64,000 nucleotides of DNA from positions 124,001-188,000 of the forward strand of contig SVFC01000002.1 in NCBI GenBank assembly GCA_015057035.1. The letters are read 5' to 3'. Source of the stretch: Lachnospiraceae bacterium. GTDB lineage: Bacteria > Bacillota > Clostridia > Lachnospirales > Lachnospiraceae. The notes under the pieces were generated by a model. That model ran no database searches. It was not told the DNA's origin and saw nothing but the letters and a program-made list of their open reading frames with translations. Every line of letters begins with the position of its first letter. Within the stretch, counting starts at the first letter, position 1. This document shows, piece after piece, positions 29,569-40,333 of this stretch. The translations under genes and the position numbers were made by a program.

Positions 29569-30611
29569 CAAAAATAGATATTAAATCCATGAACCTTTCG
29601 GAATTGATTAGTTTTATGGAAGGACTTGGAGAAAAGGCATTTCGCGCAAAACAAATATATCAGTGGATTCATGAAAAACAAGTGGATAGTTTTGAAGAAA
29701 TGTCCAATGTTTCAAAAAAATTAAGAGAAACCCTGGAAGAACAGACGTATCTCACCGCTTTGAAAATAGAAGAGGTTCAGATCTCCAAGGTGGACGGAAC
29801 CAGAAAGTACTTATTTTTACTGGAAGATGGCAATGTAATCGAAAGCGTTTTGATGCGCTACAAACATGGCAATTCCGTATGTATCTCTTCCCAGGTAGGA
29901 TGCAGAATGGGATGTAGATTCTGCGCATCTACCCTAGATGGACTGGTGCGTGGGTTAACAGCAGGAGAGATGCTGGACCAGATATACCAGATTGGAAAAG
30001 ATATCGGTGAGCGTATTTCCAATGTGGTTGTTATGGGAACGGGAGAGCCCCTGGATAATTATGACAATCTTCTCAAGTTTATTGAACTTCTGACAGATGA
30101 AAACGGAATCAATATCAGCCAGAGAAACCTGACAGTTTCCACTTGTGGGATTGTGCCAAAGATGCGTGAACTGGCGGATAAACAATTGGCCATTACTCTG
30201 GCGTTGTCATTGCACGCGTCAAACCAGGAGAAGCGTTTATCTCTAATGCCTGTGGCAAACAAATATGATATCCATGAAGTGATAGATGCCTGCAAATATT
30301 ATTTTGACAAAACTGGCAGGCGAATTACTTTTGAGTATAGTCTTGTGGGTGGCGTAAATGACACAGACGAAGATGCCGCACAGCTGACAAAACTGATTAA
30401 AGGCATCAATTGTCATGTGAATCTCATTCCTGTAAACCCGATTAAGGAAAGGGATTATGTGCAGTCTAATGCCGGAGTTATTGAAGCTTTTAAAAATAAA
30501 CTTGAAAAAAACTGTATAAATGTTACTATTAGAAGAGAAATGGGCAGGGATATTGATGGTGCCTGCGGACAGCTTCGAAAGAGATATAGAGAAAGGACTA
30601 CAAAAGAATGA
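29565..30611 (+). CDS. rlmN: 23S rRNA/tRNA adenine-C2 methyltransferase, radical SAM
   Basis: CRMGCRFCAST motif, VVMGTGEPLDNYDN, SLHASNQEKR. Confidence 0.96.
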   Translation: MTKIDIKSMNLSELISFMEGLGEKAFRAKQIYQWIHEKQVDSFEEMSNVSKKLRETLEEQTYLTALKIEEVQISKVDGTRKYLFLLEDGNVIESVLMRYKHGNSVCISSQVGCRMGCRFCASTLDGLVRGLTAGEMLDQIYQIGKDIGERISNVVVMGTGEPLDNYDNLLKFIELLTDENGINISQRNLTVSTCGIVPKMRELADKQLAITLALSLHASNQEKRLSLMPVANKYDIHEVIDACKYYFDKTGRRITFEYSLVGGVNDTDEDAAQLTKLIKGINCHVNLIPVNPIKERDYVQSNAGVIEAFKNKLEKNCINVTIRREMGRDIDGACGQLRKRYRERTTKE

Positions 30612-31351
30612 AGACGTTTTCCATAACGGACACAGGGGTCTTGCGTACAATTAATCAGGACTACTGTTTTTCATCAGATACAGCCGTTGGAAAATTACCA
30701 AATCTATATATTGTTTGTGACGGAATGGGCGGTCATAAGGCAGGCGAGTATGCATCCAGATATACTGTGGAGCGTATTGTGGCGTCAGTGGCCAGAAGCA
30801 GATGGAATGATCCAGTGCGTGTGCTTCGTGAGGCTATTCAGAAAGCAAACGAGATATTGGTGATTGAAGCCAGCGAGAATCAAGAGAAACAGGGCATGGG
30901 TACGACAGTTGTTGTGGCGACAATTATCGACCATAAGCTTCATGTTGCCAACGTAGGTGATAGCAGATTGTACGTAGTCAACGAACAAATTGAACAGATT
31001 ACCAGAGATCATTCTTATGTACAGGAAATGGTCTTACGAGGGGAAGTTGCACCAGAAGATGCCAGAACCCATGAGAAGAAGAATGTCATCACCAGAGCCG
31101 TTGGCGCTGATAAAAAGATCGAGATTGACTTCTTTGAAGTGGAGCTTGATGACAAAGACACGGTACTTATTTGTACAGATGGCTTGACCAATATGGTTAC
31201 AGATGATAAAATTCATCAGGTTATAATGACACATGTGAGTGTAGAGAGCGCTTGCAAGGCATTAGTTGAGGAAGCAAATCATAACGGCGGAGCTGATAAT
31301 ATTACTGCCGTTGTTATTAAACCGTTTCATGAAGAGGTGAAAGTATGTTAG
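30608..31351 (+). CDS. PP2C-type protein serine/threonine phosphatase
   Basis: NQDYCFSSD, VCDGMGGHKAGEYAS, ANVGDSRLYV, GGADNITAVV. Confidence 0.94.
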   Translation: MKTFSITDTGVLRTINQDYCFSSDTAVGKLPNLYIVCDGMGGHKAGEYASRYTVERIVASVARSRWNDPVRVLREAIQKANEILVIEASENQEKQGMGTTVVVATIIDHKLHVANVGDSRLYVVNEQIEQITRDHSYVQEMVLRGEVAPEDARTHEKKNVITRAVGADKKIEIDFFEVELDDKDTVLICTDGLTNMVTDDKIHQVIMTHVSVESACKALVEEANHNGGADNITAVVIKPFHEEVKVC

Positions 31352-33663
31352 AGAATGGAATGTTCTTGATAGAGAGATATGAGATATTAAGCAAGGTAGG
31401 CGCAGGCGGAATGTCTGACGTTTACAAAGCAAAAGACCATGTATTAGGTCGTATTGTAGCAATTAAAGTATTAAAGGCTGAATTTTCTGAGGATGTGAAC
31501 TTTGTTACTAAGTTCCGTACAGAAGCACAGTCTGCAGCAGGTTTAGAGCATCCAAATATTGTTAATATTTACGATGTAGGAAGCGAAAATGGCTTACATT
31601 TCATCGTAATGGAATACGTAGAAGGAATTACTCTCAAAACCTACGTTGAGAAAAAAGGACAGTTATCTTTTAAAGAAGCAACCAGTATTGCAATTCAGGT
31701 TGCAAGAGGTATTGAGATTGCTCACAGCAAAGAAATTATCCACAGAGATATTAAACCACAGAACGTAATTATTTCTACAGAAGGCAAGGTAAAAGTAACA
31801 GACTTTGGTATTGCCCGTGCGATTAGTTCTAATACTATCAGTGCAGAAGTAATGGGCTCTGTTCATTATGCATCTCCAGAACAGGCTAGAAATGGCTTTG
31901 TAGATGGAAGAAGCGATATCTATTCTCTTGGTATCGTAATGTATGAGATGGTAACAGGTCGTGTTCCATTTGATGGAGACACAACTGTTTCAGTTGCAAT
32001 TCAGCATCTTCAGGAAGAAATGGTGGAACCAAGTGCGTATGCACCAGAACTTCCAATCAGTTATGAGAAGATTGTGTTGAAGGCAACACAGAAGAATCCA
32101 GATCGCAGATATCAGACCATCGAAGAACTCCTGGCAGATTTACGCAAGGCTCTTGCGAACCCAGAAGAAGACTTTGTTGTAATTGCTCCAGCAACAGTAG
32201 CAAAGACCCGCGTAATTGGTGGAGAAGAATTAGAAGCAATCCAGAATTCTGCAGCAAAAGCTGATTTGGAAAAAGAAAATGCTTTTGCAAATACTCAGGA
32301 TGATGATGAATTAGATGCTTACGATGATTTGGATGACGATGATGATGAAGATAAGGGATTTTTGAATCCTGTTGTAGATAGAATTATCAATGTAGTTTTG
32401 ATTCTTTTTGCAATTGCCATTGTTGGTGTGATTATCTGGTTAGGCTCAAGTGTATTAGAGTTATTCCAGCCTGGAGATACAGAGCCTTCTAAGCCAAAGC
32501 CACCAGTAAGCGGTACAGCCAACCCAGGAACTTCAGAATCTGACACAACAGAAGAGCCAAGTTCTACAGAAGAACCAACAACCAAGGAAGAATATGTAGA
32601 AATGCCTAATATTGTTGGCTTAGATGAAGAACGTGCAAGAGCGTGGTTAAAATCATTAGGATTAGAGATGAACATTATCGCTCGTGATGATACCACAGAC
32701 CAGCCAGATGGTACCGTTTTAAGTCAGAGTGAAATAGAGGGTGCAACTGTTTTGGTTGGAATTACAATTCATGTAACTATTGCCGGAGAAGAAGATATTG
32801 TAGTCAAGAAAAAAGTTCCTAATGTTGTGGGAATGGACGAACAGACAGCAAGAGAGACCTTGATTGCTCATGGATTTGAAGTTGAGGTAGACTGGGAATT
32901 CAGCAATGATATTGAGAAGGATCTCGTTTCTTCACAGACACCAGAAGCAGAAACATCTGTGAGACAGGGCTCAAAAGTTACTATCTACATTAGTAAGGGT
33001 AAAGCACCAACAACAGTACCAAGTGATTTGGTTGGAATGGATGTTAAGGTTGCAACTTATATCTTAGAGCAGGCAGGATTTACAGTAAAAGTATCTTATG
33101 AATATGTTTCTAAGGATGAAGCAAAAGATGTAGTTCTTAACGTGCCACAGGCAGGGGAAACATTGGATTATGGTAGTGAAGTAGAGATTATAGTTAGTGT
33201 TCACGAGGAAGATCCATCTACCGATGACCCAGTAAGTGGTGATCCAGCAGAGAAGGTATATGAGTATTCAGAGAGATTCCAGTCTGAAATTCCTGAAGGT
33301 GCAAAATGGTATACCTATGTATTATATGATGAAAACAATCAGATTCTGAAAGAGGTTACTGACAGAATTGAGATTACAAGCAGTGTATTTGTTATTACAG
33401 TTGGAGACTTAAAAGTTGATTCTGGATACATTGTTGTAACATGGTATGAAGAGGTTGCAGATGCAGATGGCGATGGTACACCAGATGCAGAACCAACAAT
33501 TCAGGCTATGGCGGATAAATATACAGGTGAAACTGTAAACTTTACAGACGTAACACCAGAACCATCAGAGACAGAAAGTTCAGAAACAGAGAGTTCACAG
33601 AACGAAGATGCAGGAACACAGGTAGATGACCCTGCAGATGAACCAGTGACACCAGAAGTATAA
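31345..33663 (+). CDS. Ser/Thr protein kinase with PASTA repeats (PrkC/PknB-type)
   Basis: IIHRDIKPQNVIIS, VTDFGIARA; TM segment; at least three PASTA repeats (e.g. VPNVVGMDEQTARETLIAHGFEV). Confidence 0.95.
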   Translation: MLENGMFLIERYEILSKVGAGGMSDVYKAKDHVLGRIVAIKVLKAEFSEDVNFVTKFRTEAQSAAGLEHPNIVNIYDVGSENGLHFIVMEYVEGITLKTYVEKKGQLSFKEATSIAIQVARGIEIAHSKEIIHRDIKPQNVIISTEGKVKVTDFGIARAISSNTISAEVMGSVHYASPEQARNGFVDGRSDIYSLGIVMYEMVTGRVPFDGDTTVSVAIQHLQEEMVEPSAYAPELPISYEKIVLKATQKNPDRRYQTIEELLADLRKALANPEEDFVVIAPATVAKTRVIGGEELEAIQNSAAKADLEKENAFANTQDDDELDAYDDLDDDDDEDKGFLNPVVDRIINVVLILFAIAIVGVIIWLGSSVLELFQPGDTEPSKPKPPVSGTANPGTSESDTTEEPSSTEEPTTKEEYVEMPNIVGLDEERARAWLKSLGLEMNIIARDDTTDQPDGTVLSQSEIEGATVLVGITIHVTIAGEEDIVVKKKVPNVVGMDEQTARETLIAHGFEVEVDWEFSNDIEKDLVSSQTPEAETSVRQGSKVTIYISKGKAPTTVPSDLVGMDVKVATYILEQAGFTVKVSYEYVSKDEAKDVVLNVPQAGETLDYGSEVEIIVSVHEEDPSTDDPVSGDPAEKVYEYSERFQSEIPEGAKWYTYVLYDENNQILKEVTDRIEITSSVFVITVGDLKVDSGYIVVTWYEEVADADGDGTPDAEPTIQAMADKYTGETVNFTDVTPEPSETESSETESSQNEDAGTQVDDPADEPVTPEV

Positions 33664-33673
33664 TAGGTAAACA

Positions 33674-34552
33674 ATGCAAGGAAAGATTGTTAAAGGAATT
33701 TCCGGTTTCTACTACGTTCACGTAGTAGGAACCGGAATTTATGAATGTAAGGCAAAAGGTGCCTTTCGAAATCAAAAAATCAAACCATTAGTAGGCGACA
33801 ATGTAGAGATTGTTGTGGTGGATGAGGAAAATAAAAAGGGTAACGTGGAAGCCATATTACCTCGTAAGAATGAACTCATTCGTCCAGCTGTTTCTAATAT
33901 TGATATGGCGCTGGTTATTTTTGCAGCGGCTAAGCCAGATCCAAATTTTAATCTTTTGGATCGCTTTTTGTGCATGATGGAATATCAGAAGGTGCCTGTA
34001 ACCATTTGCTTTAATAAATGTGATTTGATTGATGAAGCACAACAAAAGGAACTGGAGGATATCTATCGTCCTGCAGGATACGAGGTTCTTTTTACCAGTG
34101 CAAAAGCAGGGATTAATCTGGATGTTTTACAGGAGCTGCTGAAGGGAAAAACTACCACAGTGGCAGGACCATCCGGCGTGGGAAAATCTTCTCTGGTGAA
34201 TCAGTTGCAGGATGAGATTTGCATGGAAACAGGACAAATCAGTCAGAAGATTGAACGCGGTAAGCACACCACCCGTCATTCGGAAATCATTCCATTAGGG
34301 GACGATTCATATATTATGGATACACCAGGATTCAGTTCCATGGATATGCCAGGATTTGAAAAAGAAGATTTGTGGACATGCTATCCTGAATTTGTTCCAC
34401 ATGAACCATATTGCCAGTTCCAGGGATGTAGCCATATCAGCGAACCACGATGTGGCGTGAAGGATGCCTTGGAAGAAGGTCAAATCAGTCGCGTGCGCTA
34501 TGACAACTATGTGTTGCTATATGAAGAAATGAAACAGATTCGAAAGTATTAA
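33674..34552 (+). CDS. rsgA: Ribosome small subunit GTPase
   Basis: Circularly permuted GTPase: FNKCDL, AGPSGVGKSSLVNQL, DTPGF, C-terminal Cys/His zinc site. Confidence 0.95.
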   Translation: MQGKIVKGISGFYYVHVVGTGIYECKAKGAFRNQKIKPLVGDNVEIVVVDEENKKGNVEAILPRKNELIRPAVSNIDMALVIFAAAKPDPNFNLLDRFLCMMEYQKVPVTICFNKCDLIDEAQQKELEDIYRPAGYEVLFTSAKAGINLDVLQELLKGKTTTVAGPSGVGKSSLVNQLQDEICMETGQISQKIERGKHTTRHSEIIPLGDDSYIMDTPGFSSMDMPGFEKEDLWTCYPEFVPHEPYCQFQGCSHISEPRCGVKDALEEGQISRVRYDNYVLLYEEMKQIRKY

Positions 34553-34608
34553 ATGCTTTTGGGAAATTGGGCGTGGTTACACAGAATTTGTAAGAAAAGA
34601 GGAAGTTT

Positions 34609-35262
34609 ATGAACTGTTTATCACCATCTATTTTAGCTGCAGATTTTAAAACCTTAGGAGAACAGATTCGCCAGTTGGACGAAGCAGGTGCTCAGTATGT
34701 ACATATCGACGTTATGGATGGTGCATATGTCCCAAGTATCTCCTTTGGAATGCCTGTGATTAAATCTATTCGTGAATGTACAGACAGAATGTTCGATGTT
34801 CACCTTATGATTGAAGAACCAATTCGTTATATTGATGACTTTGTAGAAGCTGGCGCAGACATCATTACGGTTCATGCAGAGGCTTGTACTCATCTGGACA
34901 GAACCATTGATGAGATTAAGGCAAAAGGCTTGCTTGCGGGAGTTTCCATTAACCCAGCAACACCAGTATCAGAAATCGTGCCTGTGTTGGAAAAAGTCGA
35001 TATGGTACTGATTATGACAGTAAATCCAGGTTTTGGCGGTCAGAAACTGATTCCATATACTTTGGATAAAGTTCGCGAGCTTAAGAGAATCGTAGATCAA
35101 AAAGGACTTAAGGTAGATATCGAAGTAGACGGTGGTGTCACACTGGAAAATGTAGAGCAGATTTTAGACGCTGGTGCCAACGTGATCGTAGCAGGCAGCG
35201 CTGTATTTAACGGTGAGATTGAAGAAAACGTTCATAGATTTTTGCATGTTTTAAATTCATAG
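34609..35262 (+). CDS. rpe: Ribulose-phosphate 3-epimerase
   Basis: LSPSILAADF, VHIDVMDGAYVPSISFG, MTVNPGFGGQKLI. Confidence 0.96.
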   Translation: MNCLSPSILAADFKTLGEQIRQLDEAGAQYVHIDVMDGAYVPSISFGMPVIKSIRECTDRMFDVHLMIEEPIRYIDDFVEAGADIITVHAEACTHLDRTIDEIKAKGLLAGVSINPATPVSEIVPVLEKVDMVLIMTVNPGFGGQKLIPYTLDKVRELKRIVDQKGLKVDIEVDGGVTLENVEQILDAGANVIVAGSAVFNGEIEENVHRFLHVLNS

Positions 35263-35278
35263 AGAATTGTGGTATACT

Positions 35279-35312
35279 AAGCCTTGACAAGATGTTTGTC
35301 AGGGCTTTTTTA
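35279..35312 (+). terminator. Terminator after rpe
   Basis: AGCCTTGACAA-GATG-TTTGTCAGGGCTTTTTT. Confidence 0.8.
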
Positions 35313-35382
35313 CTTTATAGAGAATTTCTATAAAATATAAAAGACGTAATTTTAATATAGATGAAAGAAAAATAGGTAAAAT

Positions 35383-36072
35383 ATGAAAGTTGTTATTATA
35401 TCAGGCGGTCACATTGAGGATAATTTTGCGCTGGAGTGGTTGCAAGAGAATAAATATGAATTATTAATCGTGGCAGATTCTGGCATGGAATTTCTGTTCC
35501 GTAATCAACTTGTCCCAGACGTCATTGCTGGGGATTTTGATTCCGTGAGACAGGAAGCTTATGAGCATTTCGTGGGTGAAGGGATGGAGGATGCTTCTTG
35601 TGAAGGAACGTGGAAAAAGGATAAAAAAACTGAGATTCTACGTTTGAATCCGATTAAGGATGACACAGATACAGAGTTCGTCATTCGCGAAGCAATCCGC
35701 CGTGGTGCCACATCCATTACCGTGTTAGGTGGCACAGGCACACGACTGGACCATGTAATGGGGAATGTGCATTTGCTGGGCATTGGTTTAGGATGTAATG
35801 TGGAGATAGAATTGGTGGATGCTCATAACCGTGTGCGAATGATTTCGTCGGAGTTGGTGTTAGAAAGAGAAAAACAGTTTGGGGATTTTGTGTCTATCTT
35901 ACCTTTTGCGGGAGATGCAAAGGGGGTTACGCTGAAAGGCTTTAAGTATCCGTTGGATAAGGCGGTTGTGAAGAGTTTTTCTTCCCTTGGCATTAGCAAT
36001 GAGATTGTGGAAGATAAAGCGGTAGTACAGGTGGAAGAAGGTGTACTGCTGGTAATTGAGTCGAGAGATTAG
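35383..36072 (+). CDS. thiN: Thiamine diphosphokinase
   Basis: ADSGMEFL, PDVIAGDFDSV, KDDTDTEFVIREA, GGTGTRLDHVMGNVHLL. Confidence 0.9.
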   Translation: MKVVIISGGHIEDNFALEWLQENKYELLIVADSGMEFLFRNQLVPDVIAGDFDSVRQEAYEHFVGEGMEDASCEGTWKKDKKTEILRLNPIKDDTDTEFVIREAIRRGATSITVLGGTGTRLDHVMGNVHLLGIGLGCNVEIELVDAHNRVRMISSELVLEREKQFGDFVSILPFAGDAKGVTLKGFKYPLDKAVVKSFSSLGISNEIVEDKAVVQVEEGVLLVIESRD

Positions 36073-36083
36073 GGGGGATACAT

Positions 36084-38090
36084 ATGAAAAATTCATTACG
36101 AATTATCGTAACTAGCCTACTTGTTTTGTCGTTGGCGATGTTACTTGTTGCATGTGGAGAAAACAACGGCAATAATCAAACGGAACAGAATTCTAAGACG
36201 GAAATGGAGTCTGACACCGAAATCGAAACAGAAACTTCAACATCAACAGAAGAGATACCGGAGGAAAAAATTATGACAGTAACTATGCCGGAAGACCGAC
36301 CTATTCGAATTGCCCAGTTTGCAGATTTGCATTTTGGAACAGAAGGAAGTGGCTACCATAATAACAGAACAGAACGTACCAAGGCATATATGCAGTATAT
36401 CGTGGATACACAGAAGCCTGACTTAATTATTTGTACTGGCGATAATATTATGTCCACAGGTGTGCTTAAATTAAAAGAATTTGTGGATTTTATGGAAGGT
36501 TTTAAAACCCCATGGACCTTTGTGTATGGTAACCATGATGCGGAGATGGCTACCGTGGGATATAACAAAAAATCCCTGTCCGAATACTTGGATTCTTGCG
36601 ATGCAGAGTATCTGTTATATGATAGTGGATATGTAGAAGTAGCAAACAATCGTTATGGCAATTTTTTAATTTCTGTGCTTAACAGCGATGGAACGAAGCT
36701 TGTGGGTGCAGTGATTCTCATGGATACAGGTACTTACAACAGTGCTATAAGCTCTTATGATTCCATTACCGAAGGTCAGATTGAGTGGTATAAGCAGGAG
36801 ATAGATAAATTAGACGCTCAGTATGAAGGCGAGGGAACAGTGCCATCTGTGGTATTTGCCCACATTCCAATTCCTGAATATTACACGGCATACAAAGCAG
36901 CCCTTTCCAATGATGGTGCAAGTTTTGTAATTGAACAGAAATTGTCTCCTAGTCAAATGGAAGGTGTAAAAAACGAGGGGCCTACCAATGTTAATACAGG
37001 TTTCTTTGCGACTATGAAGGAAAAGGAAAGTACCGTTGCATTTTTTGCAGGGCATGCTCATACACTGGATTTTCAAGTAGAGATGGATGGAATCGTGTTA
37101 GGTTTTGGTCCACAGACAGGATTTTCTACCTTGTTTGCTAACAATGATATGCTTCGAAAATCTTACGTATATTGCTTCGAGGAAGATTTTGATTTTACTA
37201 CCATTTCCTGCATAGAAGACGGCAGCAAATTGGGACTGGAATATAGTGGAACCTTTGACTCTACAGCAGAATATGACAATGCTAGCGGGAACTATACGGT
37301 ATCCTATAACTTTAATTATGGAAACAACATTGTATTTTCTTATAATGGTGTAAGACTGACAAAGGAAAATACCCAGATTACTGGAGATTTCAATACATCC
37401 ACCAGTCCTGCGTGGAAGGGCGGTTTCTACAGTCCGGATGGGAAAAACTTTATTTATGATGGTACATCTGCTAGCAACTGCAAATTTACTTATGATCCAA
37501 CAAAGAAACTTTTGAACATAGAAATAAGTGAGGCAGAGGCTAATCCTGATGCACCTACAAGTTTGAAAGTCAAGACAGTAGACAGTGATGCTGGCGGAGA
37601 TGCCATAGCATTGTGGACCAAAGCGGGTGCCAAGTTTAGAGAGGTTACAGACATAGCAACTGGTGCAGGGAACTGGCTTGGAAACAACTGGAGATATTAT
37701 GTAGTGGTTGATAGCGAGGGAAGAATTGCATATGCCGTAATGCATCCACTGAGTGGTTACGGCGGACCAAACTCAACCAGCTATTATGCACACCCTTACT
37801 ATTCAAATTATAAGACTAACCCAGCAATTAGCCTCCTGGAAGGATATGCCAATGACTGGGCGTCTGGTGGAATCGGATATACCTTATTTGAGATTGCCGT
37901 TCCGGAAGGAGGATTTGCCATTACGGGACATGGAACTGCGATTTTTGAAATGATAGATATGCTTTCCCAGGGAATCGTTGAGGACTATGGTATTGCAAAT
38001 GTCAATACACGAACCTTGTACAATAGTAATATCAGGGTTTCTTATGATTTAGAGGAGAAGACCGTGTCAGTGTATACGGTAGAAGAATAA
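36084..38090 (+). CDS. Metallophosphoesterase family lipoprotein
   Basis: Lipobox LLVAC; FADLHFG, CTGDNIMS, VYGNHDAE, FAGHAHTLDF. Confidence 0.85.
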   Translation: MKNSLRIIVTSLLVLSLAMLLVACGENNGNNQTEQNSKTEMESDTEIETETSTSTEEIPEEKIMTVTMPEDRPIRIAQFADLHFGTEGSGYHNNRTERTKAYMQYIVDTQKPDLIICTGDNIMSTGVLKLKEFVDFMEGFKTPWTFVYGNHDAEMATVGYNKKSLSEYLDSCDAEYLLYDSGYVEVANNRYGNFLISVLNSDGTKLVGAVILMDTGTYNSAISSYDSITEGQIEWYKQEIDKLDAQYEGEGTVPSVVFAHIPIPEYYTAYKAALSNDGASFVIEQKLSPSQMEGVKNEGPTNVNTGFFATMKEKESTVAFFAGHAHTLDFQVEMDGIVLGFGPQTGFSTLFANNDMLRKSYVYCFEEDFDFTTISCIEDGSKLGLEYSGTFDSTAEYDNASGNYTVSYNFNYGNNIVFSYNGVRLTKENTQITGDFNTSTSPAWKGGFYSPDGKNFIYDGTSASNCKFTYDPTKKLLNIEISEAEANPDAPTSLKVKTVDSDAGGDAIALWTKAGAKFREVTDIATGAGNWLGNNWRYYVVVDSEGRIAYAVMHPLSGYGGPNSTSYYAHPYYSNYKTNPAISLLEGYANDWASGGIGYTLFEIAVPEGGFAITGHGTAIFEMIDMLSQGIVEDYGIANVNTRTLYNSNIRVSYDLEEKTVSVYTVEE

Positions 38091-38136
38091 AGTTGAAACT
38101 AGGTGATATGTCATATCTCCACGAGTAAATATAAAA

Positions 38137-38165
38137 AACTGGAAGGATTCCTTCCAGTTTTTTAT
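38137..38165. terminator. Terminator between convergent genes
   Basis: AAACTGGAAGGATTCCTTCCAGTTTTTT. Confidence 0.85.
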
Positions 38166-38180
38166 GTATAAGGTTTGAAA

Positions 38181-39677
38181 TTACATTACCAAGAATGTAC
38201 ATGTTCCTGGTGCAAGTTCGATTGTACCAGAAACTGCCACGCCGTCCATTGCAGGAAGTTCGTCGTTTTCGCCTAATGTAAGTTCTTTGCCGTTTAAGTA
38301 GATTGAAGTATTACGGAGGTTGCCATTACCACAAAGTGTATAACGAAGAGCCTCTTTTGGTAATTCTACGGTGGTAGTATCAGTACGAGAGTTGTTGATT
38401 ACTAAGTATACGCAACCATCTTTTCCGTCTTTGCGTGAGTGACAGAATACGTGAGCGCCTTCCTGGATAGCGATTTCGGAATCGTATACAGTTGTGCCCA
38501 TGAGCCTGCTCCAAAGAAGTACTGCAAAGTAATTTGGTCTTGGCTCAAATGTGCCATGTTTCAGCCATCCATAGTCAGATGAAGCAAGTGTGTTGTGGAA
38601 GATGATACCATCTGTAATAGTTGCGAAAGTTCCAAGTTCATTTAATGTACGGAAAACATCCAGGTATGTAGATGCCCATTCGCATCCGCCGCCGCCTGCG
38701 TCACCAGATTCGGTAACCCACATCTGTGCTCCTGGAGCATATTCATCACGATATGGAACATTTGCTTTTGCTGTGTATGGAGCAGCATCAAGGTAAGCTT
38801 CGCTAGCTGCTTTTGCTGGTGACCAATGTACAAATGGCAAGGTTGTAATACGTCCAGACACACCATTGTAATAATGGTAGCTGTAAACATCCATTTTTTC
38901 TTTTGAACCTTTCAGAAGGTTGATGGTAGCCATAGAACTGGTAAGCTTTTTCATAAGGCCTTTTTCGGTATCAATTTTACCCATTTTACCACAGCCCACA
39001 GAACATGGACCTACGACTAAACATTCTGGGTAGTTCTCATGTACCCATTTGGTGAAAATGTCCTGGTCACGAATAAAATCATCAAAAGTATATCCTTTTG
39101 GAGCACCAGAATATGCCAAGAGGTTTGGCTCATTCATAAATTCTGCAGCTTCAATAGGAACCCCATATTCTTTACTAAAATCAAATATAAGTTTTGCCTG
39201 CTCTGGTTGCCATGGTTCATTTGCAGCATGGATGCCCTCGCAGTTTGCTACAGAGATAAGTAATTTGCCATCTACTGCTTTTACGAAGTCAAGCAAGTTG
39301 GTCCACTGGTCTTTTGTAAGAACGCTGTCAAAGCCTTCAGGAGCAACACCGTTTGTATGTCCAGTAAAGTCATAATAAGTCTTTGTAGACCATGTACCAG
39401 ATACACGAATCCATACAGGACCGAGTTCTTTTGCCAGCTTGATAAGACGTGGATTTGTTGAGTCGATTGGGTCATACCACTGGTGCATTTCATCTTTTTT
39501 ACCGAAATTGATCAGTGGAAATCCTTCTGTTCCTTCAATCTGTCCTTTGGTATATGCTTTCCAGAATGTACCACCAGTTACTTCTGTCATTTCAATGTTG
39601 TAGGACAAAAGTTTTGAATCAATTGTACGAAGAGTTTTTAAATTCTCTGCCGTTTTTAAGTTTAAGTTCTTTGCCAT
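38181..39677 (-). CDS. Glycoside hydrolase, heparanase/GH79-like TIM barrel
   Basis: AAEFMNEPNLLAYSGAP (candidate acid/base NEP), WVTESGDAGGGG (candidate nucleophile). Confidence 0.6.
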   Translation of the reverse strand: MAKNLNLKTAENLKTLRTIDSKLLSYNIEMTEVTGGTFWKAYTKGQIEGTEGFPLINFGKKDEMHQWYDPIDSTNPRLIKLAKELGPVWIRVSGTWSTKTYYDFTGHTNGVAPEGFDSVLTKDQWTNLLDFVKAVDGKLLISVANCEGIHAANEPWQPEQAKLIFDFSKEYGVPIEAAEFMNEPNLLAYSGAPKGYTFDDFIRDQDIFTKWVHENYPECLVVGPCSVGCGKMGKIDTEKGLMKKLTSSMATINLLKGSKEKMDVYSYHYYNGVSGRITTLPFVHWSPAKAASEAYLDAAPYTAKANVPYRDEYAPGAQMWVTESGDAGGGGCEWASTYLDVFRTLNELGTFATITDGIIFHNTLASSDYGWLKHGTFEPRPNYFAVLLWSRLMGTTVYDSEIAIQEGAHVFCHSRKDGKDGCVYLVINNSRTDTTTVELPKEALRYTLCGNGNLRNTSIYLNGKELTLGENDELPAMDGVAVSGTIELAPGTCTFLVM

Positions 39678-39827
39678 AACTACCCCTTTCTGTTGCATCA
39701 TAATTTTTTTTGATTTATACTATGGGTAGATTATACAACGGAGAGTTGAGAAACTCCACATACATATTTTTTAAAAGGTTGGATATTCAACCAAAATAGA
39801 GAAAGAGTTGAGAAAAGGACGAAAAGC

Positions 39828-40328
39828 ATGGACTTAAGAGTCATTAAAACAAAGAAAAATATAAGAGATGCCTTCTTGGAACTTAGAAAAAAACACTCTT
39901 TGGAGGAAATAAAGGTAAATGCCTTGTGTGAAAAAGCAATGGTGAATAAGACAACCTTTTATAATCATTATCAGGATATATATGAATTATCTGAGGAATT
40001 AGAACAAGAGGTGTTGGATAATTTTTTGAATAATTTTCAAGATATCGATATGATGTTAATGGATTCACAGAGATTTATCAATGGCATGCATACGGTATTG
40101 GAATCGGAAAATGATATGCTGCGTATAGTTTTTAAGGATAAAATGGATGAATTGATAGAACGAATCGAAAAAAGAATCCGAAATTATTATCCCAAAGAAG
40201 ACCAGATGCTGATTTCTTTTCTAATTGGTGGTTCCATTCATCTGATGATGAAGTCAAAGAATAAGAATGAAGAAGTGGAAAGATTTTTGATTGAAGTTAT
40301 TACGAAGATTGGGACACTTCGGGAGTAG
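39828..40328 (+). CDS. TetR/AcrR-type transcriptional regulator
   Basis: TKKNIRDAFLELRKKHSLEEIKVNALCEKAMVNKTTFYNHYQDIYEL. Confidence 0.85.
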   Translation: MDLRVIKTKKNIRDAFLELRKKHSLEEIKVNALCEKAMVNKTTFYNHYQDIYELSEELEQEVLDNFLNNFQDIDMMLMDSQRFINGMHTVLESENDMLRIVFKDKMDELIERIEKRIRNYYPKEDQMLISFLIGGSIHLMMKSKNKNEEVERFLIEVITKIGTLRE

Positions 40329-40333
40329 GATAT

